A stretch of DNA of 64,000 bases from Planctomycetota bacterium (GTDB taxonomy: Bacteria; Planctomycetota; Planctomycetia; Planctomycetales; Planctomycetaceae): positions 62,001 to 126,000 of the forward strand of contig QQVO01000053.1 of NCBI GenBank assembly GCA_003388505.1. The letters run 5' to 3'. Positions 55,201 to 62,477 of this stretch are shown piece after piece. The stretch's first letter is position 1, and each line of letters opens with the position of its first letter. A program made the translations under genes and the position numbers. A model generated the notes under the pieces. It had not been told where the DNA came from and ran no database searches. It worked only from the letters and a program-made list of their open reading frames with translations.

Positions 55201-56303
55201 GGCGATGGCGATCCGGACGCTTCAGCTCCGAGGAGTTGATCGACGTCATCAGCGAATTGATCGAGCCTTACCAGGCGCTGTGGCTCAAGCACAGCCACAC
55301 GATGCGGCTGTCGTCGGTCGACGGCGTCCGCAGCGACGAAGACTGGGCCGAACTCGCCGGGTTCATCCAGGAATACGGAGCGGACCTGTTTCACGCCAGC
55401 CAGCTCACGCTCGGCAACGTGCGGGCCATCCTGCACAACGGCGTCGACTGGCTGCTGAATTACTTTGAAGAGAACGACGATCCGCTGCATCCGGTCAAGC
55501 TGGTCGATGATCTTCGCAGCGGCCGCCTCGATCGCGACGACGCCCAGTGGTGCCTGGAAACGATCTACTCCATGATCGTCGATCGCTTCGACCGGTTTCT
55601 GGACTACAACACCACCACGACGCAGTCCGATTACGGGGACATGTTCTTCTGTCTGCTGGAGTTCCTCCGGGTCGAATCTCATTACGACCGCGACGCGTGG
55701 CACATGCTGCCCCTCACGCTCGTGCACGAGATGCTGACGAGAAACGGGTGGGATGAGGCCGCCGAGGCGTGGGCCGCGACTTTCGAAGTCCAGACCGAGG
55801 ACATCGCCGACCGGCATTTGGCCGACATCGCGGCCCTCGAAGAACGCTACGGCATGCAGATGCCGACGATTCGCGATCACCTCAATCAGCGCTTCGTCAA
55901 ACCCCTTGCCGTCAATCGCATGGTGGGCCACGTCGCCCAGTCGGTGCGCGACATGCAGCGCGGCCGCAGGACGTCGGCGGCGTTTCGCCGGTTGCGAACC
56001 GAGATCGACGAATACCTTACCGACTCCTGGGGATCCGGCGTCGAAGTGCCGTCGTGGCTCCGCATGTTGGAGCAGGAAGTCGAAGACTCCGGCGATGCGA
56101 CCGACGGGGGACGCCCCGGAACCGAAGCCCCGTTGTCCCTGCCGGCCGTGCGGCTCGGCATCCGCGACTTCCGCCAGCAGATGCGGAAGTGGAAAGAACC
56201 GCTCGCGCCCTCGCCGGCCCGACAGGATCCCAAGCGACCCCAGCGCCGCGGCCGCAAATCGACCAAGCCCAGGAGCGATCCCAGACCGGAGGGAGAGGCG
56301 TAG
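52254..56303 (+). CDS. Giant helical protein of unknown function
   Basis: A 1349-residue soluble protein without signal peptide or membrane segments. It is almost entirely predicted helical, with HEAT- or TPR-like pairing in places (ARLALNRSRVKEAAAQIQEL near 422; HELAQLYAQMGHIDAAREQA near 381). An acidic linker (EFDEDDDGDDIFG) lies near 690-702 and a Gly/Asp-rich segment follows; the C-terminal ~70 residues are Arg/Lys/Pro-rich. No catalytic motif is evident. ATG 52254 (MASRKKSGSRP) has GGAG 8 bases upstream; the frame is open further upstream but less plausible. I cannot name a family. It may be a lineage-specific scaffold. Confidence 0.75.
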   Translation: MASRKKSGSRPQLSKDDQTAVREMLGHLNFSAGTREPVFLRHLNRLWEILPDEAKAASLAALLRDELNSLAGSSAAFADCRQANAVIGYALEELPEAYRAHHADLLFHLEDSDFEQPYLLGCFFEAVLAEGEPWDDRNRIINGALARLNDFVGYRPVAVLENGRRSEVYDHERYRPLPVYIRGAGTAAGKYHDLIEQTIAFLDEAPSDLLEQSHFRLRVLDELSVDMRAHDHMHPVNKRTNYMFGEWDPHVIDVKGDYRRFVVRKIILDSLCDWVEKDGQGARKERLFDAAAALCGTMLMAASISGSGPETHDSSVSLTSLLPVVARRRDEFYARLMRQVSGARAKRLQKEQRRTHQPFGHVRQYLNMRLASYGARQVQHHELAQLYAQMGHIDAAREQAAAIPAASIRFECELQCVMAGARLALNRSRVKEAAAQIQELEPLLKRGVACGALVDPWNFLGFQGQFPLFASREDAIPDSRIESLLELMEGVFSVFSKGVAEAAAQGEVELQEQLVSRFYRLSRWWDQFGSDIVDDLPDVSGGDSYEAAVSASRALARWREAGEAAGDISFWRQHVDQFGSAHAYVQVVQALLDKGDHVAALGLLMQWLSQIEEIGLESPEESILSLLIRWTKQLTSEDSPVKGAERARLLRRMFDSMEANAEEFWSVPTLEDSVGSSPRISSGFDEAQPTEFDEDDDGDDIFGAAYESVTYQDTADDGTWGDTLDEGQGFGNTEFEVINRELEARLKFLNAVGQMWQLSACGLAADLADRDAELDEPVQEAIAGWQRQILQWEQDLLRLMNSLWEHDVPESAGDHDSNIEYDLQLQVKFYLLNQVITTLVCLKNARRLLQGFLRKPPRGDNSEEEKAVASLYSAIIRRDAALVREQLPGFLKWIEKQPLLYVPFEHDGQPGPLLKTQSVQAVIRMLLRQLPPLGMLREGWHVLQAAYRMERRWRPEGQAITEFDRLFQISLRSVLDTVLSSARRWRSGRFSSEELIDVISELIEPYQALWLKHSHTMRLSSVDGVRSDEDWAELAGFIQEYGADLFHASQLTLGNVRAILHNGVDWLLNYFEENDDPLHPVKLVDDLRSGRLDRDDAQWCLETIYSMIVDRFDRFLDYNTTTTQSDYGDMFFCLLEFLRVESHYDRDAWHMLPLTLVHEMLTRNGWDEAAEAWAATFEVQTEDIADRHLADIAALEERYGMQMPTIRDHLNQRFVKPLAVNRMVGHVAQSVRDMQRGRRTSAAFRRLRTEIDEYLTDSWGSGVEVPSWLRMLEQEVEDSGDATDGGRPGTEAPLSLPAVRLGIRDFRQQMRKWKEPLAPSPARQDPKRPQRRGRKSTKPRSDPRPEGEA

Positions 56304-56453
56304 CAGATTCGCGATGCCTTCGCCCGATCCCGCAGTCGCGATCGAGAGAGATTTCGCGCAATCAGGGGCTTGATGGAGAGCCCGGCGCGATGAGCATCGC
56401 CAGGAGAACGACGGGGCACGCGCTCCGCGCCGACAGTTCGAGGAACTCCAGAT

Positions 56454-56759
56454 ATGACTCGCGTTGAAACTTGTGCCGTTGTCGGTGAAGACCGATTAGT
56501 GACCGCGCGCCTGCCAGACGAGGTGACGCCCGGCGAGCATCGCGTCATCGTGCTCATCGACGGAGAACACGAGAAGATCGAAACCGCCACTGACAAACCT
56601 CAGCTCGCTGACGTGGACGAGGCCTCGTCGGAGGACTGCCTGGAGTGGAAAGAGGGGCTGTTGGTCTACACGGGGAAGCTGGAGTGTGATCCGATGCAGG
56701 TGTTGCGGCAAATCCGCGAAGCACGAGAACATCGTCTCGTCTACGGACCGTTTGAATGA
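56454..56759 (+). CDS. Probable antitoxin of a VapBC-like pair
   Basis: A 101-residue acidic protein: CAVVGEDRLVTARLPDEVTP, GEHRVIVLIDG and the closing LRQIREAREHRLVYGPFE. Its stop codon overlaps the start of a PIN-domain frame by 4 bp (ATGA), as in type II toxin-antitoxin operons. The N-terminal part resembles the small strand-rich antitoxins found beside PIN toxins in cyanobacteria and planctomycetes. The toxin next to it is truncated, so this is an orphan antitoxin. It could still repress its own promoter, or protect against a related toxin elsewhere. Confidence 0.65.
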   Translation: MTRVETCAVVGEDRLVTARLPDEVTPGEHRVIVLIDGEHEKIETATDKPQLADVDEASSEDCLEWKEGLLVYTGKLECDPMQVLRQIREAREHRLVYGPFE

Positions 56760-56815
56760 AAGTGTTTCTCGACACTTCGGTCCTGGTCGCGGGCCTGATT
56801 CAGGATCGACATCAC
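56756..56815 (+). pseudogene. PIN-domain toxin remnant (VapC type)
   Basis: Only the first strand-helix of a PIN nuclease is left: MKVFLDTSVLVAGLIQDRHH, including the first metal-binding Asp of the fold (LDTSVLV). About 20 residues in, the sequence departs from any PIN toxin and leads into the region upstream of the DUF433 gene; the remaining ~110 residues with the other acidic ligands are absent. It is the 4-bp-overlapped partner of the antitoxin at 56454. A deletion joining two toxin-antitoxin units explains the layout. Confidence 0.7.
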
Positions 56816-56856
56816 CGAAGCTCGTCCAGGAACTGTTTGAGAACCGGAGCAACGCC

Positions 56857-57177
56857 ATGTCCCACACAGTCGAGAACGACCGCATCGATGGAACCCGGAT
56901 CACGGTTTGGGATGTCTTTCTCTACCTTGAGGATGGTTTGTCGCCGGAGCAGATTGCGGATGTGCTTCCACTGTCGGTCAGCCAGGTGCAGGCGGCGATC
57001 GAATTCATCGACCGAAACCGCGAATACGTTCTCGGAGGCCATCGAAAAATCGAGGAGCGGAACGCTCGCGGCAATCCTCCCGAAATCGAAGAGAAGCTCG
57101 TAAAGTCCCGGGCTCGAATGGAAGCCTGGCGCGATGAGCATCGGAAGGAGGATGCCGGTGCGCGGGCTTCTGGCTGA
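56857..57177 (+). CDS. DUF433 antitoxin
   Basis: A 106-residue DUF433 (VapB-like helix-turn-helix) protein: RIDGTRITVWDVFLYLEDGL, SPEQIADVLPLSVSQVQAAI and EFIDRNREYVLGG. The paired next gene (PIN-like) overlaps its 3' end by about 20 bp, the normal order for DUF433/DUF5615-like toxin-antitoxin pairs. Its C-terminal third (GHRKIEERNARGNPP to DEHRKEDAGARASG) is a charged tail that would wrap the toxin. The ATG at 56857 lies immediately after the PIN remnant of the previous module. It presumably represses the pair's transcription. Confidence 0.85.
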   Translation: MSHTVENDRIDGTRITVWDVFLYLEDGLSPEQIADVLPLSVSQVQAAIEFIDRNREYVLGGHRKIEERNARGNPPEIEEKLVKSRARMEAWRDEHRKEDAGARASG

Positions 57178-57565
57178 CGTCAACTGCGAAGGGTACGTGC
57201 GTCTCTCGGCAGGACTGCTCGAGGCTGACTCAAGGCGGGGGTTGTGGCAGTCGCTGGAGTTCGAATTTTTCGAGTTTTCTGATGTCGGTCTGGACGTCAC
57301 CAGTTCCGACCGAACCGTCTGGCATCGTGCTCAGTCGGACGAAATGCTGCTTATCACGGCGAACCGCAACGCCCGTGACGACGACTCGCTCCAGGCGGTC
57401 ATCGACGAGCAGAACGCTGCCGACTCGCTGCCAATCATTACGATCAGCAACCCGCGACGATTGGCGCGGGACGCCCACTACGCCAACGGGGCCGCCGACC
57501 GTTTGCTTGAGTATCTGTTCGATATTGACAATTACTATGGGACCGGGCGGCTCTTTCTTCCATGA
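57158..57565 (+). CDS. PIN-like (DUF5615/Mut7-C-like) toxin
   Basis: A 135-residue protein paired with DUF433. It starts RGLLADVNCEGYVRLSAGLL (strand-helix with an Asp for metal binding) and continues SLEFEFFEFSDVGLDV, then LLITANRNARDDDSLQAVID with the second acidic cluster and SLPIITISNP. The fold and acid positions suit the PIN-like DUF5615 group of predicted RNases. I chose GTG 57158 because AAGGAGG lies 6 bases before it; ATG 57152 would leave no spacing. The frame ends 41 bp before valS. The pair is intact and may be active. Confidence 0.75.
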   Translation: MRGLLADVNCEGYVRLSAGLLEADSRRGLWQSLEFEFFEFSDVGLDVTSSDRTVWHRAQSDEMLLITANRNARDDDSLQAVIDEQNAADSLPIITISNPRRLARDAHYANGAADRLLEYLFDIDNYYGTGRLFLP

Positions 57566-57606
57566 AACATTCGAGCGCCCGCCCAACTGCAACTTGCCAG
57601 GCTGTT

Positions 57607-60600
57607 ATGTCCGACATCCCCAAGCAATACGATCCCCGCGCCGCCCAGGAGAAGTGGTTCGCCTTCTGGGAAACCCACGGCTATTTCAACGCCGACCCCA
57701 ACGCGGAGAAGAAGCCGCATACGATCATGATCCCGCTGCCGAACGTGACCGGCGCGCTGCACATGGGGCACGCCCTCAACGGAACCTGCCAGGATCTCAT
57801 CACCCGCTGGCGACGCATGCAGGGCTATGAAGCGCTCTGGATGCCGGGCACCGACCACGCCGGCATCGCCACGCAGGCCGTCGTCGAACGCCGCATGCTC
57901 GAAGAGGAAGGCCTCACCCGGCACGACATCGGCCGCGAAGCGCTCGTCAACCGCATCTGGAAGTGGAAGGAGTCGTACGAGAAACGCATTATCGGGCAGC
58001 TCAAACAGCTTGGTGCAAGTTGCGACTGGCGGCGGAGACGGTTCACGCTCGACGACGTCTGCTCGAAAGCGGTCCGCCGCACGTTCTTCAAGCTCTTCAA
58101 GGACGGCTACATCTACCGCGGCAAGCGGCTCGTCAACTGGGACACCTACCTCCAGACCGCCGTCGCCGATGACGAAGTCTTCGAAGAAGAAATCGACGGA
58201 CACTTCTGGACGTTTCACTACCCGGTTGTGGACGACTCCGGCAACGACACCACGGAGTCGATCCGCTTCGCCACCACCCGCCCGGAGACAATGCTGGGCG
58301 ACACGGCGGTCTGCGTGCATCCGACCGACGAGCGCTATACGCATCTCATCGGCAAGCGGGTGCGCATCCCCCTCAACGATCGCTTGATCCCGATCATCGC
58401 CGACGCACTCCTGGCCGACAAAGAACTCGGCACCGGCGCGGTCAAGGTCACCCCCGCGCATGATCCGAACGATTACGCCTGCTACCAGCGCAATCCCGAG
58501 ATCGGCGTGATCAACATCCTCAATCCCGACGGCACACTCAACGAAGACGGAGGAGAATGGCAGGGACAGGACCGTTACGACGTCCGCGACAAGGTGGTGG
58601 AGCGGATGTCGGAACTCGGTTTCTACGACGGCATCGAAGACCGCAAGATCCCCCTCAAGCACTCCGACCGCTCCAAGACCCCCGTCGAGCCGTACCTCTC
58701 GGACCAGTGGTTCGTGGCGATGGACGAACTGGCCCAGAACGCAATCGATGCGGTCGAAGACGGCCGGGTCAGGTTCTACCCCTCACGCTACGCAAAAACC
58801 TACCTCGACTGGCTCGGCGAAAAACGCGACTGGTGCATCAGCCGACAGTTGTGGTGGGGGCATCGAATTCCGATCTGGTCCAAACCGCTGCCTGAGCCTC
58901 AATCAGATTCACCGGAGGATCCGTATCGACACGAACGTATCGAGCATGAGCTGCCGGAAGAGTGGTCCGGTTCGGCGGCAGCGACAATTGGGGATGGAGT
59001 GGAGCCCGGACAGAAACTGCTGTTGATCTGCGTCGATGAGGGAAATCCCGAGATCGAACAACAACTCGAATCAGACGGCTTCGAACAGGATCCCGACGTC
59101 CTCGACACCTGGTTCTCATCCGCCCTCTGGCCCCACGCCACCCTCGGCTGGCCGGATGAGGAGCATGATCCGCCGTTAGACGAGGAGGAAGTCGCCAAGC
59201 AAAGCCCGGCGGTTGCAACCGCCGGGCGTTCCGGCTCGCCCTCGACCATCGACCCTCGACCCTCGACCGGCCAGAACGAAGTTCTGGCCACATTTTACCC
59301 CGGCAGCGTCCTCGTCACCTCGCGCGACATCATCACCCTCTGGGTCGCCCGCATGGTCCTCACCGGCCTCTACAACATGGGGGATGTCCCGTTCAAACAC
59401 GTCTGCGTGCATCCCAAGATTCTCGACGGCTTCGGGCAGACGATGTCCAAATCCAAAGGCAACGGCGTCGACCCGATGGACCTCATCGACAAGTACGGCA
59501 CCGACGCCGTGCGGTTCACGATCGCCTCGTTCGCCGGGGAAACGCAGGACGTGCGGCTGCCGGTCGGTTACGAGTGCCCGCACTGCGGCACAGTCATCCC
59601 GCAGACGCTCGAGCATCAGAAGGCGATCCCCGCCGGCGGCGAGAAACCCCGGATCAAGTGCCCCAACAAGAAGTGCAAGCAGGAGTCGCAGTTCAGCAGC
59701 GCGTGGTTCGATCCCGATCCGGGCGAACCGGTGGCGCGCATCGTGAGCGAGCGGTTCGAGTACGGCCGGAACTTCTGCAACAAGTTCTGGAACGCAGCGC
59801 GGTTCGCCATGATGAACCTGGAGGGCTACACGCCCGCCCCGGTGACGGCGGATCAGTTGCAATTGGAGGACCGCTGGATTCTCAGCCGGCTGGCCACCGT
59901 CGTCGCCCAGATGAACGAGTACCTCGGCCGTTACCAGTTCGACGCCGCGACGCGGACGATTCGTGAGTTCACGTGGAACGAGTTCTGCGACTGGTATCTG
60001 GAGATGGTCAAACCGCGGCTGCGGGGTGACGAGGGTCAAGCGCCGAGCGACGAGGCGCGTGCGGTTGCGCAACGTGTTCTGTTGGCGGTGCTTGATTCCC
60101 TCGTGCGGATGCTACAGCCCTTTGCGCCGTATATCTGCGAAGAACTCTGGCAACGGCTCGCGGAGATCGCGCCGGAGCGCGCACTCCCGCCCTCATCCGC
60201 CGACCCTCGACCCTCGACCCTCGACCCTAGACGCGCCGAAGGCGCCGCCATCATTGCCGCCTGGCCGGAACTCCCCTCCAACTGGCGCGACGAGTCGCTC
60301 GAAAAGCGGTTCGAGCGCTTGCAGGACACGATTGTCGCCGTCCGGAATGTGCGGGCGATCTATAACATTCCGCCTTCGACCCAACTCGAATTGATGGTCC
60401 GGGCGCCGGCCGAGGTCGCGGGCGACCTGCAGAACGTGGCCGCCCAGTTCGACAATCTGGCGAAGGCCGTTCTCGCGGCGGCCGGCGCCGACGTCGTGCG
60501 GCCCCCCGCTTCGGCCAGTTTCTCACTGGACGACGCCGACGGCTACGTGCCGCTGGAAGGCATCATCAACCGCGATGCGGAGATCGAGCGGCAGGAGAAG

Positions 60601-60774
60601 GAGGCCGAGAAGCTGCGCAAGCACATCGCCGGTCACGAAGGCAAACTGGCGAACGAGAGCTTCGTCAGCAAGGCCCCGCCCGAGGTGGTGGCCGACGTCC
60701 GCGAGACGCTGGACGGCCTGAAGAAGCAACTTGCCAGCGTCGAGGAGATCCTCCGCGATCTTAGTGACTCGTGA
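57607..60774 (+). CDS. valS: Valyl-tRNA synthetase
   Basis: A 1055-residue class I synthetase that charges tRNA-Val. The HIGH motif is NVTGALHMGHAL at 46-57, GTDHAGIATQAV near 82-93, the editing domain GDTAVCVHPTDERY near 236, and the KMSKS motif TMSKSKGNGVDP at 612-623. A C-terminal coiled-coil arm (EIERQEKEAEKLRKHIAG) ends the protein. ATG 57607. Three oddities: a zinc-ribbon-like insert after KMSKS (Cys657/660 and Cys685/690), and two low-complexity inserts at about 529-556 and 863-876 encoded by palindromic/tandem DNA repeats. The reading frame stays open throughout, so the inserts are tolerated. Confidence 0.97.
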   Translation: MSDIPKQYDPRAAQEKWFAFWETHGYFNADPNAEKKPHTIMIPLPNVTGALHMGHALNGTCQDLITRWRRMQGYEALWMPGTDHAGIATQAVVERRMLEEEGLTRHDIGREALVNRIWKWKESYEKRIIGQLKQLGASCDWRRRRFTLDDVCSKAVRRTFFKLFKDGYIYRGKRLVNWDTYLQTAVADDEVFEEEIDGHFWTFHYPVVDDSGNDTTESIRFATTRPETMLGDTAVCVHPTDERYTHLIGKRVRIPLNDRLIPIIADALLADKELGTGAVKVTPAHDPNDYACYQRNPEIGVINILNPDGTLNEDGGEWQGQDRYDVRDKVVERMSELGFYDGIEDRKIPLKHSDRSKTPVEPYLSDQWFVAMDELAQNAIDAVEDGRVRFYPSRYAKTYLDWLGEKRDWCISRQLWWGHRIPIWSKPLPEPQSDSPEDPYRHERIEHELPEEWSGSAAATIGDGVEPGQKLLLICVDEGNPEIEQQLESDGFEQDPDVLDTWFSSALWPHATLGWPDEEHDPPLDEEEVAKQSPAVATAGRSGSPSTIDPRPSTGQNEVLATFYPGSVLVTSRDIITLWVARMVLTGLYNMGDVPFKHVCVHPKILDGFGQTMSKSKGNGVDPMDLIDKYGTDAVRFTIASFAGETQDVRLPVGYECPHCGTVIPQTLEHQKAIPAGGEKPRIKCPNKKCKQESQFSSAWFDPDPGEPVARIVSERFEYGRNFCNKFWNAARFAMMNLEGYTPAPVTADQLQLEDRWILSRLATVVAQMNEYLGRYQFDAATRTIREFTWNEFCDWYLEMVKPRLRGDEGQAPSDEARAVAQRVLLAVLDSLVRMLQPFAPYICEELWQRLAEIAPERALPPSSADPRPSTLDPRRAEGAAIIAAWPELPSNWRDESLEKRFERLQDTIVAVRNVRAIYNIPPSTQLELMVRAPAEVAGDLQNVAAQFDNLAKAVLAAAGADVVRPPASASFSLDDADGYVPLEGIINRDAEIERQEKEAEKLRKHIAGHEGKLANESFVSKAPPEVVADVRETLDGLKKQLASVEEILRDLSDS
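59204..59268 (+). repeat. Palindrome plus CGACCCT tandem repeat inside valS
   Basis: 59204-59227 is a perfect 24-bp palindrome with arms GCCCGGCGGTTG and CAACCGCCGGGC. It is followed at 59241-59268 by CTCGACC-ATCGACC-CTCGACC-CTCGACC. Encoded residues ~533-554 (AVATAGRSGSPS, then DPRPST) interrupt the synthetase just before the conserved ATFYPGSVL. Confidence 0.9.
60200..60232 (+). repeat. Second CGACCCT tandem repeat inside valS
   Basis: CCGACCCTCGACCCTCGACC followed by CTCGACCCTAGACG: four-plus 7-bp units in frame, encoding DPRPSTLDPR in the C-terminal anticodon-binding region. The same residues DPRPST occur in the first insert. Confidence 0.88.
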
Positions 60775-60846
60775 GACCCAACCACGGATTCCCTCGATAC
60801 AGATCCCGGCGTCGGGCCGGCCGGCTGTTTTGCTCAGGTCAAGAAT

Positions 60847-61437
60847 ATGCCGATTTCCGTTTCGTGTCCGTCCTGTGGAAAGGCCTATATCGTCAAGGAC
60901 GAAGCCCGCGGCGTGAGGTTCCTCTGCAAGGAGTGCGGCGCTGTGACGCACGTCTCCGCAGCGGCGGCGACGCTCCCAGCGGTGCGCGAAACGCGACGTC
61001 CGGAACGCGGCAGGGAATACGCGTTTGATCGGGTCCATGGTCCGGCGGGGGCGCTGCAGATCGTGACGGCGTTCTCCCTGATCGTGTGCGTCCTCGCGGC
61101 GATTGTGATTCCGATCGTCCTGGCTCTGGGCAACGGCAGACTACAGCCTGAGGCGGTCGTGCGTCTGGTTGTGCAACTCGTCTGGTGCGTCGTCGTTGTG
61201 ATCGTTTGTTCCGTCATTCTGTACGGCGCGTCGCGAATGAAGAGGCTCGAGTCGTATCGGTGGGCGATGACGGCGGCGGCCGTCTCGACCGTTCCCTGCC
61301 TCACTCCCTGTTTCGTCTTGAACATCGGCTTCGGCGTCTGGGCCCTGATTGTCCTCAGCGATCCCGACGTGAAAGCCGCATTCGCGCAACAAGCCCGCGA
61401 CGACCGGAGAACAACGCCGGCATCGACCGCGAGTTGA
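60847..61437 (+). CDS. Zinc-ribbon membrane protein
   Basis: A 196-residue protein with an N-terminal zinc ribbon, MPISVSCPSCGKAYIVKDEA and FLCKECGAV, giving Cys7/10 and Cys27/30, as in MJ0042-type ribbons. Three membrane segments follow (ALQIVTAFSLIVCVLAAIVI, VVRLVVQLVWCVVVVIVCSV, and PCLTPCFVLNIGFGVWALIV). The C-terminal tail is charged. Proteins of this layout are frequent in planctomycetes and often act at the membrane, but no function is known. ATG 60847 begins 72 bp after valS on the same strand, so it may be read through from valS. Confidence 0.7.
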   Translation: MPISVSCPSCGKAYIVKDEARGVRFLCKECGAVTHVSAAAATLPAVRETRRPERGREYAFDRVHGPAGALQIVTAFSLIVCVLAAIVIPIVLALGNGRLQPEAVVRLVVQLVWCVVVVIVCSVILYGASRMKRLESYRWAMTAAAVSTVPCLTPCFVLNIGFGVWALIVLSDPDVKAAFAQQARDDRRTTPASTAS

Positions 61438-61508
61438 TACAACGGCGAGCACGAATCTCTGCGGTCACCCGCATTTCAAGCATCCCTCCGCAACATCCTG
61501 ACAGGCCG

Positions 61509-62075
61509 CTACCGGCGAGTTGGCAGCGGTCGCCGGCCGCCCGGTTCGTTCGGGACCGTCCGGTCAATCAAACGGCGGAGCAGCACTTCGCTGACCTGGC
61601 CGCGGAAGCGGATCTTGCCGTCGATTTCGATGACCGGCACGCACGTGCCGAACTTCTCGGCCAGGCGGGGATCACCGTCGACGTCGACTTCGACGGGGGG
61701 CGGCAGGAATTTCCGGTAAATCGCGATCAGTTCCCGCGCTTCGTCGCACAACGGGCACTCGCTCCGCTTGTACAGGACCAGCGAATGAAAGCGGACCCCC
61801 GCGTTTCGCGGCCGCCAGCCGGTCCGGGGATGCCCGCTGTTCCAGAGCAGGCGGCACCCGGCCAGCACACACGCCACGGAACTGCAGATCAGGATCGTTC
61901 CGGCCCTCAGCCACCAGCGCTCGATCCGCCGCGGCAGCAGGTCGTAGCGATGCAGCGCCGTCGCGACCAGGCCCGCCGTGCCCAGCACCAACAGAAATGT
62001 CCCGGCGGCGTGAGCGAATCTCCGCGTCCGGGCGCGATCACTGGTCGATTCCACAGGGGACTGATTTCCGTTCAT
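61509..62075 (-). CDS. Glutaredoxin-like protein with N-terminal membrane helices
   Basis: A 188-residue protein. Two hydrophobic segments lie near 23-40 (AGTFLLVLGTAGLVATAL) and 59-78 (GTILICSSVACVLAGCRLLW). The remainder (95-180) is a glutaredoxin/DUF836-like thioredoxin fold with the motif SECPLCDEARELI; Cys107 and Cys110 form a CPLC pair. VPVIEIDGKIRFRGQVSE supplies the cis-Pro strand. It may reduce disulfides of membrane-proximal proteins. ATG 62075 is the likely start; the frame extends 10 codons upstream into repeat R1-D. It is divergent from the kinase gene across 402 bp that hold R1-D. Confidence 0.8.
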   Translation of the reverse strand: MNGNQSPVESTSDRARTRRFAHAAGTFLLVLGTAGLVATALHRYDLLPRRIERWWLRAGTILICSSVACVLAGCRLLWNSGHPRTGWRPRNAGVRFHSLVLYKRSECPLCDEARELIAIYRKFLPPPVEVDVDGDPRLAEKFGTCVPVIEIDGKIRFRGQVSEVLLRRLIDRTVPNEPGGRRPLPTRR

Positions 62076-62086
62076 CAATCGGTTTC

Positions 62087-62185
62087 GAGCAAATTGCTCG
62101 ACCATGTGTCCGCGTCGAGCAGTCGCTTGACTGTCGAGCCCGAGATTCCGCGAGACAGATCGCCAACACTGATTCGTAAGACGCT
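62087..62185 (+). repeat. Interspersed repeat R1, copy D
   Basis: The most diverged copy: GAGCAAATTGCTC is intact, but the middle reads AGTCGCTTGACTGTCGAGCC and the end is GATTCGTAAGACGCT. GTCGAGC-AGTC-GCTTGAC forms a 7-bp hairpin in which the substitutions remain paired, hinting at structure. Confidence 0.88.
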
Positions 62186-62477
62186 GGAAGGCAAAAAGAG
62201 CTCAGCACAGACGATTCTCTTCGCAAGCGGCGGCAATTGGAAGCGGAGTGGTACGTACCAGAGCCCCTTGGTATCGTATGGATCAAAGCAGCCTGTCATG
62301 GACTTTTTTCGGAGAGACTGCATGCTGCGGCGGTTCGTGTTCCGGTCCGGCCTCGATTTCCACGATCGCGCGGCACACATCCGATCCGCCCGGTTTTCGC
62401 CGATCTGACTCCAGTCGTTGGTGAAATGAAAAAGTGGGCGCCTCCTGTCAGCAGTGCAAACTGCCGTCTCGGAATTG

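Noticed and set aside
54219..55931. 570-codon minus-strand frame opposite the 1349-residue protein
   Set aside because: Antisense shadow; codon position bias supports the + strand.
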